The notes beneath the pieces are model-generated. The model was not told where the DNA came from. It did no database searches and was given only the letters and a program-made list of their open reading frames with translations. Both the position numbers and the translations under genes were made by a program. DNA of 64,000 nt from JBOFIQ01 sp051654905 (lineage in GTDB: Bacteria; Actinomycetota; Actinomycetes; Propionibacteriales; Propionibacteriaceae): the NCBI GenBank assembly GCA_051654905.1, contig JBOFYY010000135.1, forward strand, positions 62,001 to 126,000, in the 5' to 3' direction. Below are positions 25,534-34,741 of this stretch, in pieces; within the stretch, counting starts at the first letter, position 1; every line of letters starts with the position of its first letter.

Positions 25534-26715
25534 GTGCTTAAACGACGAGTCCTCCCGTATCCATCCAGTGGGAGGACTCGTCATTTTCGTCAAGAAAATA
25601 GAAAAGTAGACAAGCTTAATATCGTTAGATTCCTGATCACAGGATTTGTTGCCTTTGAATTAACGGCATTGATCTGTGACTATTGGTTTGTCCCAGAACA
25701 TCGCGCTATTTCAGTATGGGGGATAGTGCTACTCGGATATCTGACAGTTTTTGCTGCAACGTGGGTTCCTAGACTCGGAATGCTGCTAGCTATATGTTTT
25801 TATGTAGGGGCATCCTTCACAGTTTTCACTGGACTTGAACCAATTGTCGTATTCATTACTGTGATAATGTCCATAATTTCAGCAGAGCGAAAAATCATCG
25901 CGCCAGTATTGATCGCTCCAGTACTTTGGGCTTCTGCTGCCGCTATTCGTATTGGTACTAGTGACGTATTTTGGGCGATGCTTCTCATCGAAGCGGTATC
26001 AATATTTATTGGCTGGTCACTCCTAATGCTCATAGACTACCGTGCCAGAGCACGTGCTGAAATTGAACGACTAACCGCCGAAAATGAGCAGATACGTATC
26101 GACGAACGCGCCAGCTTAGCTAGAGATCTCCATGATCTCGTAGCTCACCAAATATCGTTAATCTCGCTACAGGTAGTAGGGCATCGAGAAGCTGACAATC
26201 TCGATGAAATGCGTACCGCAATGGATCGAATCGATAACTGCTCTCGCTCAGCTCTAGACGAACTACGCGACGTAGTAGGGATCCTTCGCGAAACAGATGA
26301 AGAAACCAAAGAACTAACAGTGCCATTGCGGCTAAAAAATGCTATCGATAACTTCACTCAAGTACTGACAGAAAATAACTATCACGTTGATGTCGCCGTG
26401 AGTGGAGATATTGAAAACCTTGGTCTTGGTATGCAAAAAACAATGTCGAGAATTATCCAAGAATCTGGAACAAATATCTTGCGATACGCTCCACAAGGCG
26501 CTAACTGCAAGCTCGCAATAACAGTAAAAGTTGCAGTAGTAAATCTAGAAATTATCAATAAAATAGCCTCATCGGCTACTCAAAATCTTGCCTGGCAATC
26601 AAGCGGTTGGGGACTACGCGGGCTAAAGGAACGAGTCTCTTTGATCGGTGGCGAGTTCGAAGCAGGAAAGTTTGATGATCGATGGGTAGTTCGTGCTTCG
26701 CTTAAACGGCGGTAG
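25534..26715 (+). CDS. Sensor histidine kinase linked to Cys-loop peptide
   Basis: Up to 393 residues. Five or so membrane helices (about 30-170) precede a coiled-coil linker and HisKA_3 motif ARDLHDLVAHQISLI with His200. The HATPase domain has a divergent N-box (QESGTNILRYA instead of EALTN-RHA) and a GWGLRGLKERV G-box. The start is uncertain: the only standard start near the 5' end is GTG 25534, which has no ribosome binding site and puts a terminator hairpin inside the coding region, while membrane helix 1 begins only at about residue 29. A non-standard start near 25600-25630 is possible. Partner of the regulator at 26726. Confidence 0.85.
   Translation: MLKRRVLPYPSSGRTRHFRQENRKVDKLNIVRFLITGFVAFELTALICDYWFVPEHRAISVWGIVLLGYLTVFAATWVPRLGMLLAICFYVGASFTVFTGLEPIVVFITVIMSIISAERKIIAPVLIAPVLWASAAAIRIGTSDVFWAMLLIEAVSIFIGWSLLMLIDYRARARAEIERLTAENEQIRIDERASLARDLHDLVAHQISLISLQVVGHREADNLDEMRTAMDRIDNCSRSALDELRDVVGILRETDEETKELTVPLRLKNAIDNFTQVLTENNYHVDVAVSGDIENLGLGMQKTMSRIIQESGTNILRYAPQGANCKLAITVKVAVVNLEIINKIASSATQNLAWQSSGWGLRGLKERVSLIGGEFEAGKFDDRWVVRASLKRR
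25544..25587 (+). terminator. Terminator/attenuator between peptide and kinase genes
   Basis: Arms at 25544-25556 and 25570-25582 (GACGAGTCCTCCC and its complement) pair perfectly over 13 bp with a 13-base loop, followed by ATTTT. It lies 20 bp after the peptide stop. It would let the peptide mRNA accumulate while a fraction of transcripts reads through into kinase and regulator. Confidence 0.8.
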
Positions 26716-26725
26716 TCTTATTTAT

Positions 26726-27391
26726 ATGGAAATGCCGTGGACAGTACTCATCGTCGATGACGACGATATGGCGCGGGAAGCTTACTCGGCGTTCTGTCAT
26801 CGGCAAAAAGACCTAGAGGTTGTTGGTGAAGCTACCAATGGGCAAGAAAGTATAGAACGGTATCGCGAGTTGCAACCCGATATCGTTCTCATGGATCTAC
26901 AAATGCCTAGACTCTCTGGGATCGAAGCAACTCGTTTGATATGTTCAGAATTTCCCGATGCTTGCATCATTGCATTGACTACTTTTGCTACCCCAAAACA
27001 TGTCATACCTGCACTTAAAGCTGGAGCAGCAGGCTACCTTCTCAAAGATTGCGGTAGTACAGCACTGCGTAGTGGCATTAAAGATGCCAAAGCAGGTCAG
27101 ATGCCGCTATCTCCAGCCGTTAGATTAGCGTTAGTTAACGACGTCTGCACTCAAGAAGGCTGCTGCGGTAACGACGATATTCCAGTAGAACTTACCTTGC
27201 GAGAAAAAGAACTCGTGGTATGGCTGGCACGAGGATTATCCAATAAAGATATTGCTGACGAAATGGCAATATCAGAAGGATCTGTTAAGCAGTATTTAAC
27301 TAATATTGCCGATAAATTAGGGGTTCGTGCTCGTACCCAAATCCTAGTGAAAGCACTACAAAAAGGCATTATCGACGTCAATACCTTATAA
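26726..27391 (+). CDS. NarL/LuxR-family response regulator, partner of peptide-linked kinase
   Basis: A 221-residue regulator if started at ATG 26726, 10 bp after the kinase stop; the frame is open from 26693 but the extra residues are outside the receiver fold. The receiver has acidic pocket DDDD at 11-14 and Asp57 in IVLMDLQMP, with LLKDCG near 105-110. The LuxR-type helix-turn-helix is in the last 65 residues (LTLREKELVVWLARGLSN). It probably controls the peptide operon through the repeats at 25145-25237. Confidence 0.92.
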   Translation: MEMPWTVLIVDDDDMAREAYSAFCHRQKDLEVVGEATNGQESIERYRELQPDIVLMDLQMPRLSGIEATRLICSEFPDACIIALTTFATPKHVIPALKAGAAGYLLKDCGSTALRSGIKDAKAGQMPLSPAVRLALVNDVCTQEGCCGNDDIPVELTLREKELVVWLARGLSNKDIADEMAISEGSVKQYLTNIADKLGVRARTQILVKALQKGIIDVNTL

Positions 27392-27401
27392 CTGTCTAGA
27401 G

Positions 27402-28583
27402 CTAGCTAGCCCACATGCCGAGGTAGAAGAATCCAGCCCAAATCATGCTGACGATGAAACTGGTAGTGATTCCTACTGCAACTACAATCTTGTGGATAGT
27501 CTGACCAGATGAACTACGTGGTTTCCAAGCGCAGAACTCGCCTAAAAGTAGCCATAGGGGAAACCACAGTAGAACAGCTCGATTTACGCTCATCCACCAA
27601 TAAGACAATGAAAAAGCGTAAACCTGAATACCAATCCAACTTGCTTCAGCCCAGCGACGTCGTAGCAGAAGAACGATAGTAGAGATAGTGCCAACAAGCA
27701 TTGAAACTACTTCGCCTCTAAAAATCCATGACCAGCCAGGATGATCAGCATAAGCGCCAGGAAGTATTACTGGAAGCGTATGTTGAAATGACTGCCACGG
27801 AGCTAGTAATAATGTCATCCACAGTGGCTGGTTTGTAGGCAAAGCTCGCGACCAACCAGAAGTTTGTGCGTGATACCAAGCCATCCAATCGCCGGTGCGC
27901 AAGTAATGGTAATCAGCATAAGCAAATAAAACACCTAGCGGGATCAGTAACCATAACAAGGTCTTCCAGTTAGCTCCCCGAGCTGCTTTGCTGTGGTTTT
28001 CCTTGGCTTGAGTAACGATAAGAACAGCTAATGCTCCGATAAGGAAAAGCCCAGAAACTCTCACGGTACATGCCAAACCGGTCAGCAATGCCATAGCCCA
28101 CCATTGGCGCGCCTTGGCGCGCTCCCACGCCCAAAAAGCTAGCGCACAAAAGAGGCTTTCGGTATAAGGAACAACAGTGAAAATAGCGGTAGGTGCCAGT
28201 AGCCACAAGATAGCTGCCCATGGACCAATTTTCTTGCCACCAAGACGCCAGAGAGCAGCTGCTGAAACAGCAGAAAAGAACAGACTCATCACGAGTCCAC
28301 CCCGCTCCATCATGATCCCTAACTGGTTAAAAACTCTCAATAATGCTGGCCACCCGGGGAAAAAAGCAGTATCGAGAGGATCACGATAGCCTTGTCGAGC
28401 AATTCCTAAAAAATGCTGCACATCCCAGTTAGCTACTAGATCGGTGAAAGATCTCCGGTAACGCCACCCAAACCAGATAGCGATAATTGCCATAGCGAGT
28501 CGGGTTCCGATAAAAGTTTGGATTACCAGACGTAGCGGGCTGGTTAGGGTATATCCCGATGAAACCGGGCGACGCTTACTCAT
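27402..28583 (-). CDS. PIG-V-like membrane mannosyltransferase
   Basis: A 393-residue protein with about ten membrane helices. NWDVQHFLGIARQGY after the first helix is the loop with the catalytic acid in the PIG-V/GT76 class of polyprenyl-phosphate-sugar-dependent mannosyltransferases, and DTAFFPGWPALLR follows as in the family. It likely adds mannose outside the membrane to a glycolipid or glycopolymer. It is the last gene of the eight-gene minus-strand operon, overlapping the GT87 gene by four bases. It converges on the response regulator gene with a 10-bp gap. Confidence 0.75.
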   Translation of the reverse strand: MSKRRPVSSGYTLTSPLRLVIQTFIGTRLAMAIIAIWFGWRYRRSFTDLVANWDVQHFLGIARQGYRDPLDTAFFPGWPALLRVFNQLGIMMERGGLVMSLFFSAVSAAALWRLGGKKIGPWAAILWLLAPTAIFTVVPYTESLFCALAFWAWERAKARQWWAMALLTGLACTVRVSGLFLIGALAVLIVTQAKENHSKAARGANWKTLLWLLIPLGVLFAYADYHYLRTGDWMAWYHAQTSGWSRALPTNQPLWMTLLLAPWQSFQHTLPVILPGAYADHPGWSWIFRGEVVSMLVGTISTIVLLLRRRWAEASWIGIQVYAFSLSYWWMSVNRAVLLWFPLWLLLGEFCAWKPRSSSGQTIHKIVVAVGITTSFIVSMIWAGFFYLGMWAS

Positions 28584-30019
28584 ACGAGTTCCTCAGTTAG
28601 CTGCAAACTATCAGTATCGTCATCTAAGTTTTGTTGCTGATTGGAATCCGATACGCGCGCAAAGACCATACGCTTAAAAGGTTTAACCCATGCAGCATCT
28701 GTTGCTAGATCAACAACACCTCCCAGCGGATCATCTACATCGCCATCGCGAACAATGTCTTGTTCTGGATGGAAAATATCTTTTACGATCTGAGCCATCA
28801 GCCAGCCTTCTACCATAAGGCGAATCATTATAGAAGCAACGTAGACATGGTCAAAAGTAGTACCTGGCATTTGAGTTTTGCCAGCAATAGTTCCCCACAC
28901 CGCAGCAAAATATATAAGCTCTCCGATAGTCCAGATAGTCCAATCCCGCCAGCGAGGACGTGCTAGAACTACGAAGGGGAGAAGCCACAATACATATTGA
29001 GGTGAATACACTTTATTGACCATCAGGAACCAGCACAGCATCAAGAAACAAAGCTGTCCTAGCCGAGGACGCTGCGGCGCAAAGATTCCGATACCTAACA
29101 GTGCGATAGCGCCAACGATATTGAGAATTGCTGTCAGAAGCGATACCCCAGAAATATCTGCTCCCATAAGTTGTAGCGCATACCAGAAAGAGCCAAAATC
29201 GCTACCGCGGTCTACATTAAAACGCCAAAAATACTGCCACGCTTCCAAGTCGGTTATTGCGATGATGCCATTAGGTATGGCCCATGCAATAACGGTTCCA
29301 GCCACAGCAAGTAGGTAAGCTTTCCAGCGATTTGAGCGAATACAGATGACAAAAAGTGGTACCAATAAAACAAATGGATAAAGTTTGGCAGCAATGCCAA
29401 GTCCTAGGAACAAACCAGCAGTAAAAGACCGCTTACGAGACCAATACCAGATAGCTACTGAGGTTAGTCCAACAGCTAACATGTCCCAGTTCACTAACCC
29501 AGCAGCAGCAACCATAGGGGACGCTGCGATCATTAGTCCATCCCACGGACGACGTCGATCCATTGTGATATGAGCTATAACTGTGGCGATAAAGGCAATA
29601 AACATCAAAATAGATGTCACCGCAAAGAAGATGTTAGCGCCGTCGAGTTCCTGCTGGGGTGTTACTTGAACACCAAAAGGTGCCCCAAAAATTTGGGCAA
29701 TCATACGACCCAAAGATATAGCTGCTCCAATAAGTACTGGATATTCCAGAGCATATGGGTCAATCCCTTGCCCAAGATGACGGGATTGGTAGAGAACTGG
29801 AATATCGCTATAACACATGCGATAAAACGCATTAGGGGAATTATTTATCGTATCCGTGCGACAAGGTAACTGTCTTGCCCAAAGAATTAGCCACGTCAAA
29901 ATTGCAGTTAAAAGAGTCCAAGGAGCTGCTGTGAACCAGATACCTTTGCGGAGACTATGACAACCTATGGTGCCGCCTCGACGTTTCCAGAGAGCGTCTA
30001 AACCGGTTAGTAATGTCAT
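28580..30019 (-). CDS. GT87-family (DUF2029) polyprenol-dependent glycosyltransferase
   Basis: A 479-residue polytopic protein with about 11 membrane helices and an extracytoplasmic loop after helix 1 (CYSDIPVLYQSRHLGQG, then DPYALEYPVL) typical of the GT87 mannosyl/arabinosyltransferase family. Such enzymes use polyprenyl-phosphate sugars. The C-terminal 70 residues are cytoplasmic and acidic. It overlaps the next gene by four bases and starts 9 bp after the preceding transferase, so it belongs to the same operon. Sugar specificity cannot be read. Confidence 0.78.
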   Translation of the reverse strand: MTLLTGLDALWKRRGGTIGCHSLRKGIWFTAAPWTLLTAILTWLILWARQLPCRTDTINNSPNAFYRMCYSDIPVLYQSRHLGQGIDPYALEYPVLIGAAISLGRMIAQIFGAPFGVQVTPQQELDGANIFFAVTSILMFIAFIATVIAHITMDRRRPWDGLMIAASPMVAAAGLVNWDMLAVGLTSVAIWYWSRKRSFTAGLFLGLGIAAKLYPFVLLVPLFVICIRSNRWKAYLLAVAGTVIAWAIPNGIIAITDLEAWQYFWRFNVDRGSDFGSFWYALQLMGADISGVSLLTAILNIVGAIALLGIGIFAPQRPRLGQLCFLMLCWFLMVNKVYSPQYVLWLLPFVVLARPRWRDWTIWTIGELIYFAAVWGTIAGKTQMPGTTFDHVYVASIMIRLMVEGWLMAQIVKDIFHPEQDIVRDGDVDDPLGGVVDLATDAAWVKPFKRMVFARVSDSNQQQNLDDDTDSLQLTEELV

Positions 30020-30028
30020 TGACAGTAC

Positions 30029-31084
30029 TCATTCACCGATCTCGGAAAGATCCTCGGGAGTATTTTCGCTATTACGCATAAATATGGGCAAACATAGATA
30101 AGCGGCAACGCATGAAATCATCACAATAATTCCTAGCGGAACTCGAATGGAATCAAGAGTTTCATTACGTGTTGTTGACGGTGGCAGCATAATGATTAGT
30201 CCGCCTACGCAACTGAGGGTAGTTATCATGGTGACAACTACTGCTGAAGTAAGATGAGAAGTCTTATCTGAAAAACGGGTAAAGATATGATCGCGATGAC
30301 GTTCAGTAAGGTTTTCGTGCCTAATTATTCGTGAAAAGAGAGTAAATAAAACGTCAATAGAATAAATTAATACTGGAGAGATAACTGTCAGCAAAGGTGC
30401 TTGTCGATAAGGAGAGCACATTGCCCACCATGCCATGCCCCATACTCCAGCGCCTAGCAGGTATGCTCCCGAGTCGCCCATGAAGAGCCGAGCTCTAGGT
30501 GAATTCCAAGGTAAAAATGTAGCAAAAGCGGCGGCAAAAGCTGACGCCACGATCATAAGAGGCACGTCCCAGATCAGATATCCAAGGACGATGAAGAACC
30601 CTCCGGTAACCATGCCATGCATAGCTGAAATGCCATTTATGCCATCCATGAAATTAGCGGCATTGATATAGAATATTCCCGCTATAGAAACTAGGGGAGT
30701 GAGCCATCCTGGCATTCCGCAATACTTCCAAGAAATCCAGCTTATTAATACTGATAATAGAATCTGAACGCCTAGTCGTAGCCACCAAGGTAACCCTTTA
30801 ATATCGTCAAGAGCTCCGAGTATGGAAAACAGCGAAACGCCTAAGAGGAAAGCTAATAGATGCCCATAAGGTTGGGTAAAGCCAGTATCTAAAAATGCTA
30901 AGCACGCTGAGATAATGAATCCAAAAAGAATTGCTATCCCGCCGCCTCTTGCCGTCACAACATTATGCGAGCGGCCAGCCCCAGGCTTATCTGCCATGCC
31001 ATGGTGCAACAACAGCGGACGGAGCATGACGATACCTAACGTGGTGAGAGACACCGACGCGATGATCGCTAGCAAAATAAGCAC
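30029..31084 (-). CDS. WecA/TagO-like polyprenyl-phosphate sugar-1-phosphate transferase
   Basis: A 351-residue membrane protein with about 10-11 helices of the GT4/MraY superfamily. Family motifs are all present: DKPGAGRSHNVVTARGGG near 33, NAANFMDGINGISAMHG near 140 with the Mg-binding Asp residues, and ARLFMGDSGAYLLGA near 197. It would start polysaccharide synthesis by moving a HexNAc-1-phosphate from UDP to undecaprenyl phosphate; UDP-GlcNAc or UDP-FucNAc are the likely donors here. The start is a GTG at 31084. Confidence 0.87.
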   Translation of the reverse strand: MLILLAIIASVSLTTLGIVMLRPLLLHHGMADKPGAGRSHNVVTARGGGIAILFGFIISACLAFLDTGFTQPYGHLLAFLLGVSLFSILGALDDIKGLPWWLRLGVQILLSVLISWISWKYCGMPGWLTPLVSIAGIFYINAANFMDGINGISAMHGMVTGGFFIVLGYLIWDVPLMIVASAFAAAFATFLPWNSPRARLFMGDSGAYLLGAGVWGMAWWAMCSPYRQAPLLTVISPVLIYSIDVLFTLFSRIIRHENLTERHRDHIFTRFSDKTSHLTSAVVVTMITTLSCVGGLIIMLPPSTTRNETLDSIRVPLGIIVMISCVAAYLCLPIFMRNSENTPEDLSEIGE

Positions 31085-31176
31085 GCAAAGCTCCGTTCTG
31101 TAGGAGGCACAATAAAGCTATCGCACAAGATCATATCGTGATAGATACCTTATTACGATGATTGAGATCCAAAAGA

Positions 31177-32499
31177 TCATGATTTGGAAAGGGAAGGGCG
31201 TTGCCACAAAGCAGATCTAATGCCACGCTTTTTAAGAACGATATGTCCAGTTATGGCAAAAAGAAGTGGCGCTAAGGTAGCTGCGAAAGCAATCCATGCC
31301 GGACCGAGCGGCAGGCATAAAAGCATAATCACAACAGTGATTCCTAAAACCGCAAAAGTGATGCGACCAGCAATAATTTCCATACCGTTGCCGGTTAACA
31401 TCAACGAATAAACCTGCCCTAGCGCAGTAACTAACAAACTCGTGATAGTTAAGCAGCGCAGTAATGGTGCGGCGCCGGCGTAATCCCCAGCTAGCTGTAA
31501 TACCTGTTCTGGGAAAACCAGCAACGGAATAGCGACAAGTGCCCCAAATCCGGTTGCTAATGCGGTAGCCCGCCAATTTACGCGGCTCGCACCGTCAAGA
31601 TCGTCGGCATGCTGTAGTGAGGCAAATTGTGGTGATAACATCGAAATCTGCAAGGTAGCGAGCAGCGGCACGAAGTTAGCAAAAGTACGTGCCGTATTGA
31701 AATAAGCTACAAATTCTCCCCAGTGGAATATTCCCAAGAAAAGAATTGCTAGGTAGGAGTAACAGTAGAAACCGACCGCAGTTGCCATTACAGAGAAAAG
31801 AATCCGACCATGTTCTCGAAGGTAATCTTTTACGCTACGAGACTGTGCCGTTGGAGCGCGATGGCGTAGCAGCGGAAGTGCTAGCCCTAATGTTCCTAGG
31901 CCTGCCAGCCAGTACGAGGCTGCCATGACAATGAGCGCAAATACTAATGAGTGGTTCCCAGACAACCCTGCTGCGATGAGCGCAACCACAGATAAAGTTG
32001 GAACTGCCCCCAACTCCAAGAAAGACCCCACCGCTACTCTGCCAAGAGCGCGTAGCCAAGCCCCTCCCAATGAAATAAAGGTAAGCGGAATCATGGCAGT
32101 GCCAATCGCGGCAGCTAGCAACCAGCCACTGCCAGGAGGTAACGCCTGCATTAGCTTTTGAGAACCCACCAGCCAAGTAACAACAGCAGCTCCCGGAATA
32201 CTTAAGCCGGTAGTTAGCAATAGTGCTGGACGAGCCCAAGGGAGTCCTAGTTCCGGATCAGCGGCAGTCAGCTTTAAAGCTAAGGTTTCTGCGCCGTAGC
32301 GAGTGATCGTTGCGATAGCAACCATAACCGTGGAAGCGTAGAAATATAATCCAGCTTGTTCATGACCGTGTGACCCGGATCCAAAGAACCGGGTCACAAC
32401 GAGCGTCAACAAAATTGCCATGCCCATGGCCGCTGCCCGCGACCCTAGGCTAACAATTTTGTGTAATACCTCCCTGGTCAGGCTCGGATTCCTGCCCAC
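31177..32499 (-). CDS. Polysaccharide flippase, Wzx/MOP superfamily
   Basis: A roughly 440-residue protein with 12-14 predicted membrane helices; no soluble domain. It resembles oligosaccharide flippases that turn lipid-linked repeat units to the outer face. The frame is open from 32553 inside the epimerase gene, but helix 1 starts near residue 40 of that frame, so the GTG at 32499 is a more sensible start (22-base overlap with the epimerase gene). Its position after the nucleotide-sugar genes and before WecA supports export of the operon's product. Confidence 0.8.
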   Translation of the reverse strand: MGRNPSLTREVLHKIVSLGSRAAAMGMAILLTLVVTRFFGSGSHGHEQAGLYFYASTVMVAIATITRYGAETLALKLTAADPELGLPWARPALLLTTGLSIPGAAVVTWLVGSQKLMQALPPGSGWLLAAAIGTAMIPLTFISLGGAWLRALGRVAVGSFLELGAVPTLSVVALIAAGLSGNHSLVFALIVMAASYWLAGLGTLGLALPLLRHRAPTAQSRSVKDYLREHGRILFSVMATAVGFYCYSYLAILFLGIFHWGEFVAYFNTARTFANFVPLLATLQISMLSPQFASLQHADDLDGASRVNWRATALATGFGALVAIPLLVFPEQVLQLAGDYAGAAPLLRCLTITSLLVTALGQVYSLMLTGNGMEIIAGRITFAVLGITVVIMLLCLPLGPAWIAFAATLAPLLFAITGHIVLKKRGIRSALWQRPSLSKS

Positions 32500-33629
32500 T
32501 GGTGGTGACGAGAAGCTGTCGATACGATAAATCGAACTGCTCGTTCGGAGCAATTTACGATGGCGTAATCTTCCGGGATGTTTTCACGAATCGACGATAA
32601 TCCGTAGCCGTCTTCGCAAACTGAAGAGTTTGCGGCATCAGAAACCACAATGCGAACAGCTTCCAAGACATTAGCTGGAGCCAAGCCCGTCATGATGATA
32701 GAGCCAGTATCGAGAGCCTCTGGACGTTCAATGGCATCACGCAGCGTCACAGCAGGGAAACCAAGAATGGAAGATTCTTCCGAAATAGTTCCCGAATCTG
32801 ACAACACAACGTAGGCATGCATCTGGAGTGCAACGTAGTCGATGAATCCCATTGGGGCATGGAAATCGACGTTAGCGACCGTGCGACCTAACGCATCAAG
32901 ACGCTTACGAGTACGAGGGTGAGTTGATACCAGAACCTTCTTGCCAGTTTCGTTAGCGACTGCTTCTAGACAATCCAAAAGCTGATTCAGACGATCTGGG
33001 CGGTCAACATTTTCTTCGCGGTGCGCAGAAACCAAGATATAGCCCTGCTCAGTTAGTCCCATTCGAGAAACAACGTCAGAATCGCGGAACCGATCCAAGT
33101 TAGCTAGCAAGACTTCCCGCATTGGAGAGCCAGTTTTAAGGATCCGACGAGGGTGCAACCCTTCGGCAAGTAAATTACGGCGGGCATGTTCGGTGTAGAC
33201 CAAGTTGAAGTCTGAAACATGATCAACCATGCGACGGTTTGTTTCCTCTGGGACATTCTCGTCGAAACAGCGGTTGCCTGCCTCCATGTGATAAACCGGC
33301 ACCCGAAGCCGCTTGGCCATCAATGCAGCAATACAAGAGTTAGTATCACCCAGCACAACCATTGCGTCAGGTTTTTCTAATTTGATGACTTCTTCAGTCT
33401 TAGCTAAAACATCGCCAAGAGTACGTCCGAGACTTGTGACATCAACATTTAGGAAATGGTCTGGTTTGCGTAGCCCAAGATCCTCAAAGAAAACTTCATT
33501 TAGTTCATAATCATAGTTTTGGCCAGTATGAACAAGTACATGATCAACTTGAGCATCAAGACGTTTGATGACCGCTGATAGGCGAATAATTTCCGGTCGG
33601 GTACCGACAATGGTCATGACCTTAGTCAC
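32478..33629 (-). CDS. fnlC: UDP-N-acetyl sugar 2-epimerase of UDP-FucNAc pathway
   Basis: A 383-residue enzyme of the non-hydrolysing UDP-GlcNAc 2-epimerase fold. GTRPEIIRLSAVIKRL opens the first Rossmann domain, HTGQNYDYEL and MEAGNRCFDENVPEE-NRR follow, and LSDSGTISEESSILGFP is the UDP-binding signature. With the two upstream genes it makes UDP-N-acetyl-L-fucosamine, acting last as FnlC/CapG on the C2 position. It overlaps the fnlB-type gene by four bases. Without that context it would be called WecB. Confidence 0.88.
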   Translation of the reverse strand: MTKVMTIVGTRPEIIRLSAVIKRLDAQVDHVLVHTGQNYDYELNEVFFEDLGLRKPDHFLNVDVTSLGRTLGDVLAKTEEVIKLEKPDAMVVLGDTNSCIAALMAKRLRVPVYHMEAGNRCFDENVPEETNRRMVDHVSDFNLVYTEHARRNLLAEGLHPRRILKTGSPMREVLLANLDRFRDSDVVSRMGLTEQGYILVSAHREENVDRPDRLNQLLDCLEAVANETGKKVLVSTHPRTRKRLDALGRTVANVDFHAPMGFIDYVALQMHAYVVLSDSGTISEESSILGFPAVTLRDAIERPEALDTGSIIMTGLAPANVLEAVRIVVSDAANSSVCEDGYGLSSIRENIPEDYAIVNCSERAVRFIVSTASRHHQWAGIRA

Positions 33630-34741
33630 TGGGATTCCTTCTTCGGATCGACCTTCTCGTAGAAGGTATCGGGATCGGCGGCATCGAATAGTTCATTGGT
33701 CCAGAAGACGGTGAGTAGTTCGGTGTCGCCAGTATTGGTGATGTTATGGGTCCAGCCGATAGGCATATCGACAGCACAGGGATTTTCGCCAGTGACGTCG
33801 AAATCAAGAATCTCATCGGTGAGGGCTTTACGGAGTTGAATCCGAGCTTGTCCTTGTAGCACGACAAAACGCTCAAATTTCCTCAAATGGAAATGCTCCC
33901 CACGAGTTACCCCGGGGGCCGTAGTGGAGATGAACGTTTGTCCCTGCGAGCCATGAGCGCGCACAGTCTCGACGAGCCAACCACGATCGTCAGAGTTTTT
34001 TGTGAACGATATCGGATAACGCTGTGGCCACATAGCAGCACGGAACGTATTAAATAACGCAATATCGAAGCTATTCGTAAGGGTAGGAATATCTCCGCTA
34101 GGAGCGTAGATTCTAGCGAATTCAGAAACTTTCTCCCAGACCCCGACGATGCTAGTGGGATGCCCTTGCGGCTCAACTACGCCAGCAACATTCCCGAGCA
34201 CCGACTCGATAAAGACCTGAGCGGCATCTTGAACGTGGAGCAACTCAATGGGACGGTCTTGGATAGTGGGTTCGTCGCCGTTGAGCGCTGCTTCAATAAA
34301 CGTTGGCACAAATGAGTTGTAATTAGGGCGACCATGTTCGCCAAATAGATTAGGTAGTCGAACATCAACAAACCTAACCGCTAACTCTTGACAGCCAGCA
34401 GCTAGTGCATCAGCAGCGCCACCTTTACCGATTCCATAAGGGGTACCGTTACCCATCTGAATGGAATTGGAATAAGCAACAACTTTAATCTGTGGGTTAG
34501 CCCTTAGCGCTGCTAATAGATCGTTAGCTAAAGCGATATTTCCCTCGCGTACCTCTTGCTCACTTGCGCGGTTAATACCTGCAAGATGAATAACAGCATC
34601 ACAGCCAGCTAGCTGATCGCTGAGCTGAGGCCATTCGGGTAGATCGATGGAAACCAGCTCAATATCAGGGTGTAACGCATGTAGTCGAGTACGAATATGC
34701 CAGCCAAGGAAACCAGCAGCTCCAGTAACAGCAATACGCAT
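33626..34741 (-). CDS. fnlB: Bifunctional epimerase/reductase with cupin domain (CapF/FnlB type)
   Basis: A 371-residue two-domain enzyme. Residues 1-240 form an extended SDR domain (VTGAAGFLGWHI nucleotide motif at 5-16); residues about 255-365 form a cupin (GVTRGEHFHLRKFERFVVL with metal-binding His residues). This architecture is diagnostic of CapF/FnlB, in which the cupin epimerises C3 and the SDR domain reduces C4 with NADPH. It overlaps the fnlA-type gene by one base (ATG/TAA junction at 34741) and the fnlC-type gene by four. Confidence 0.92.
   Translation of the reverse strand: MRIAVTGAAGFLGWHIRTRLHALHPDIELVSIDLPEWPQLSDQLAGCDAVIHLAGINRASEQEVREGNIALANDLLAALRANPQIKVVAYSNSIQMGNGTPYGIGKGGAADALAAGCQELAVRFVDVRLPNLFGEHGRPNYNSFVPTFIEAALNGDEPTIQDRPIELLHVQDAAQVFIESVLGNVAGVVEPQGHPTSIVGVWEKVSEFARIYAPSGDIPTLTNSFDIALFNTFRAAMWPQRYPISFTKNSDDRGWLVETVRAHGSQGQTFISTTAPGVTRGEHFHLRKFERFVVLQGQARIQLRKALTDEILDFDVTGENPCAVDMPIGWTHNITNTGDTELLTVFWTNELFDAADPDTFYEKVDPKKESQ

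Noticed and set aside
30029..31084. MraY of peptidoglycan synthesis
   Set aside because: The context of nucleotide-sugar and flippase genes, and the SH-NVVTARGGG motif, fit the WecA/TagO branch rather than MraY.
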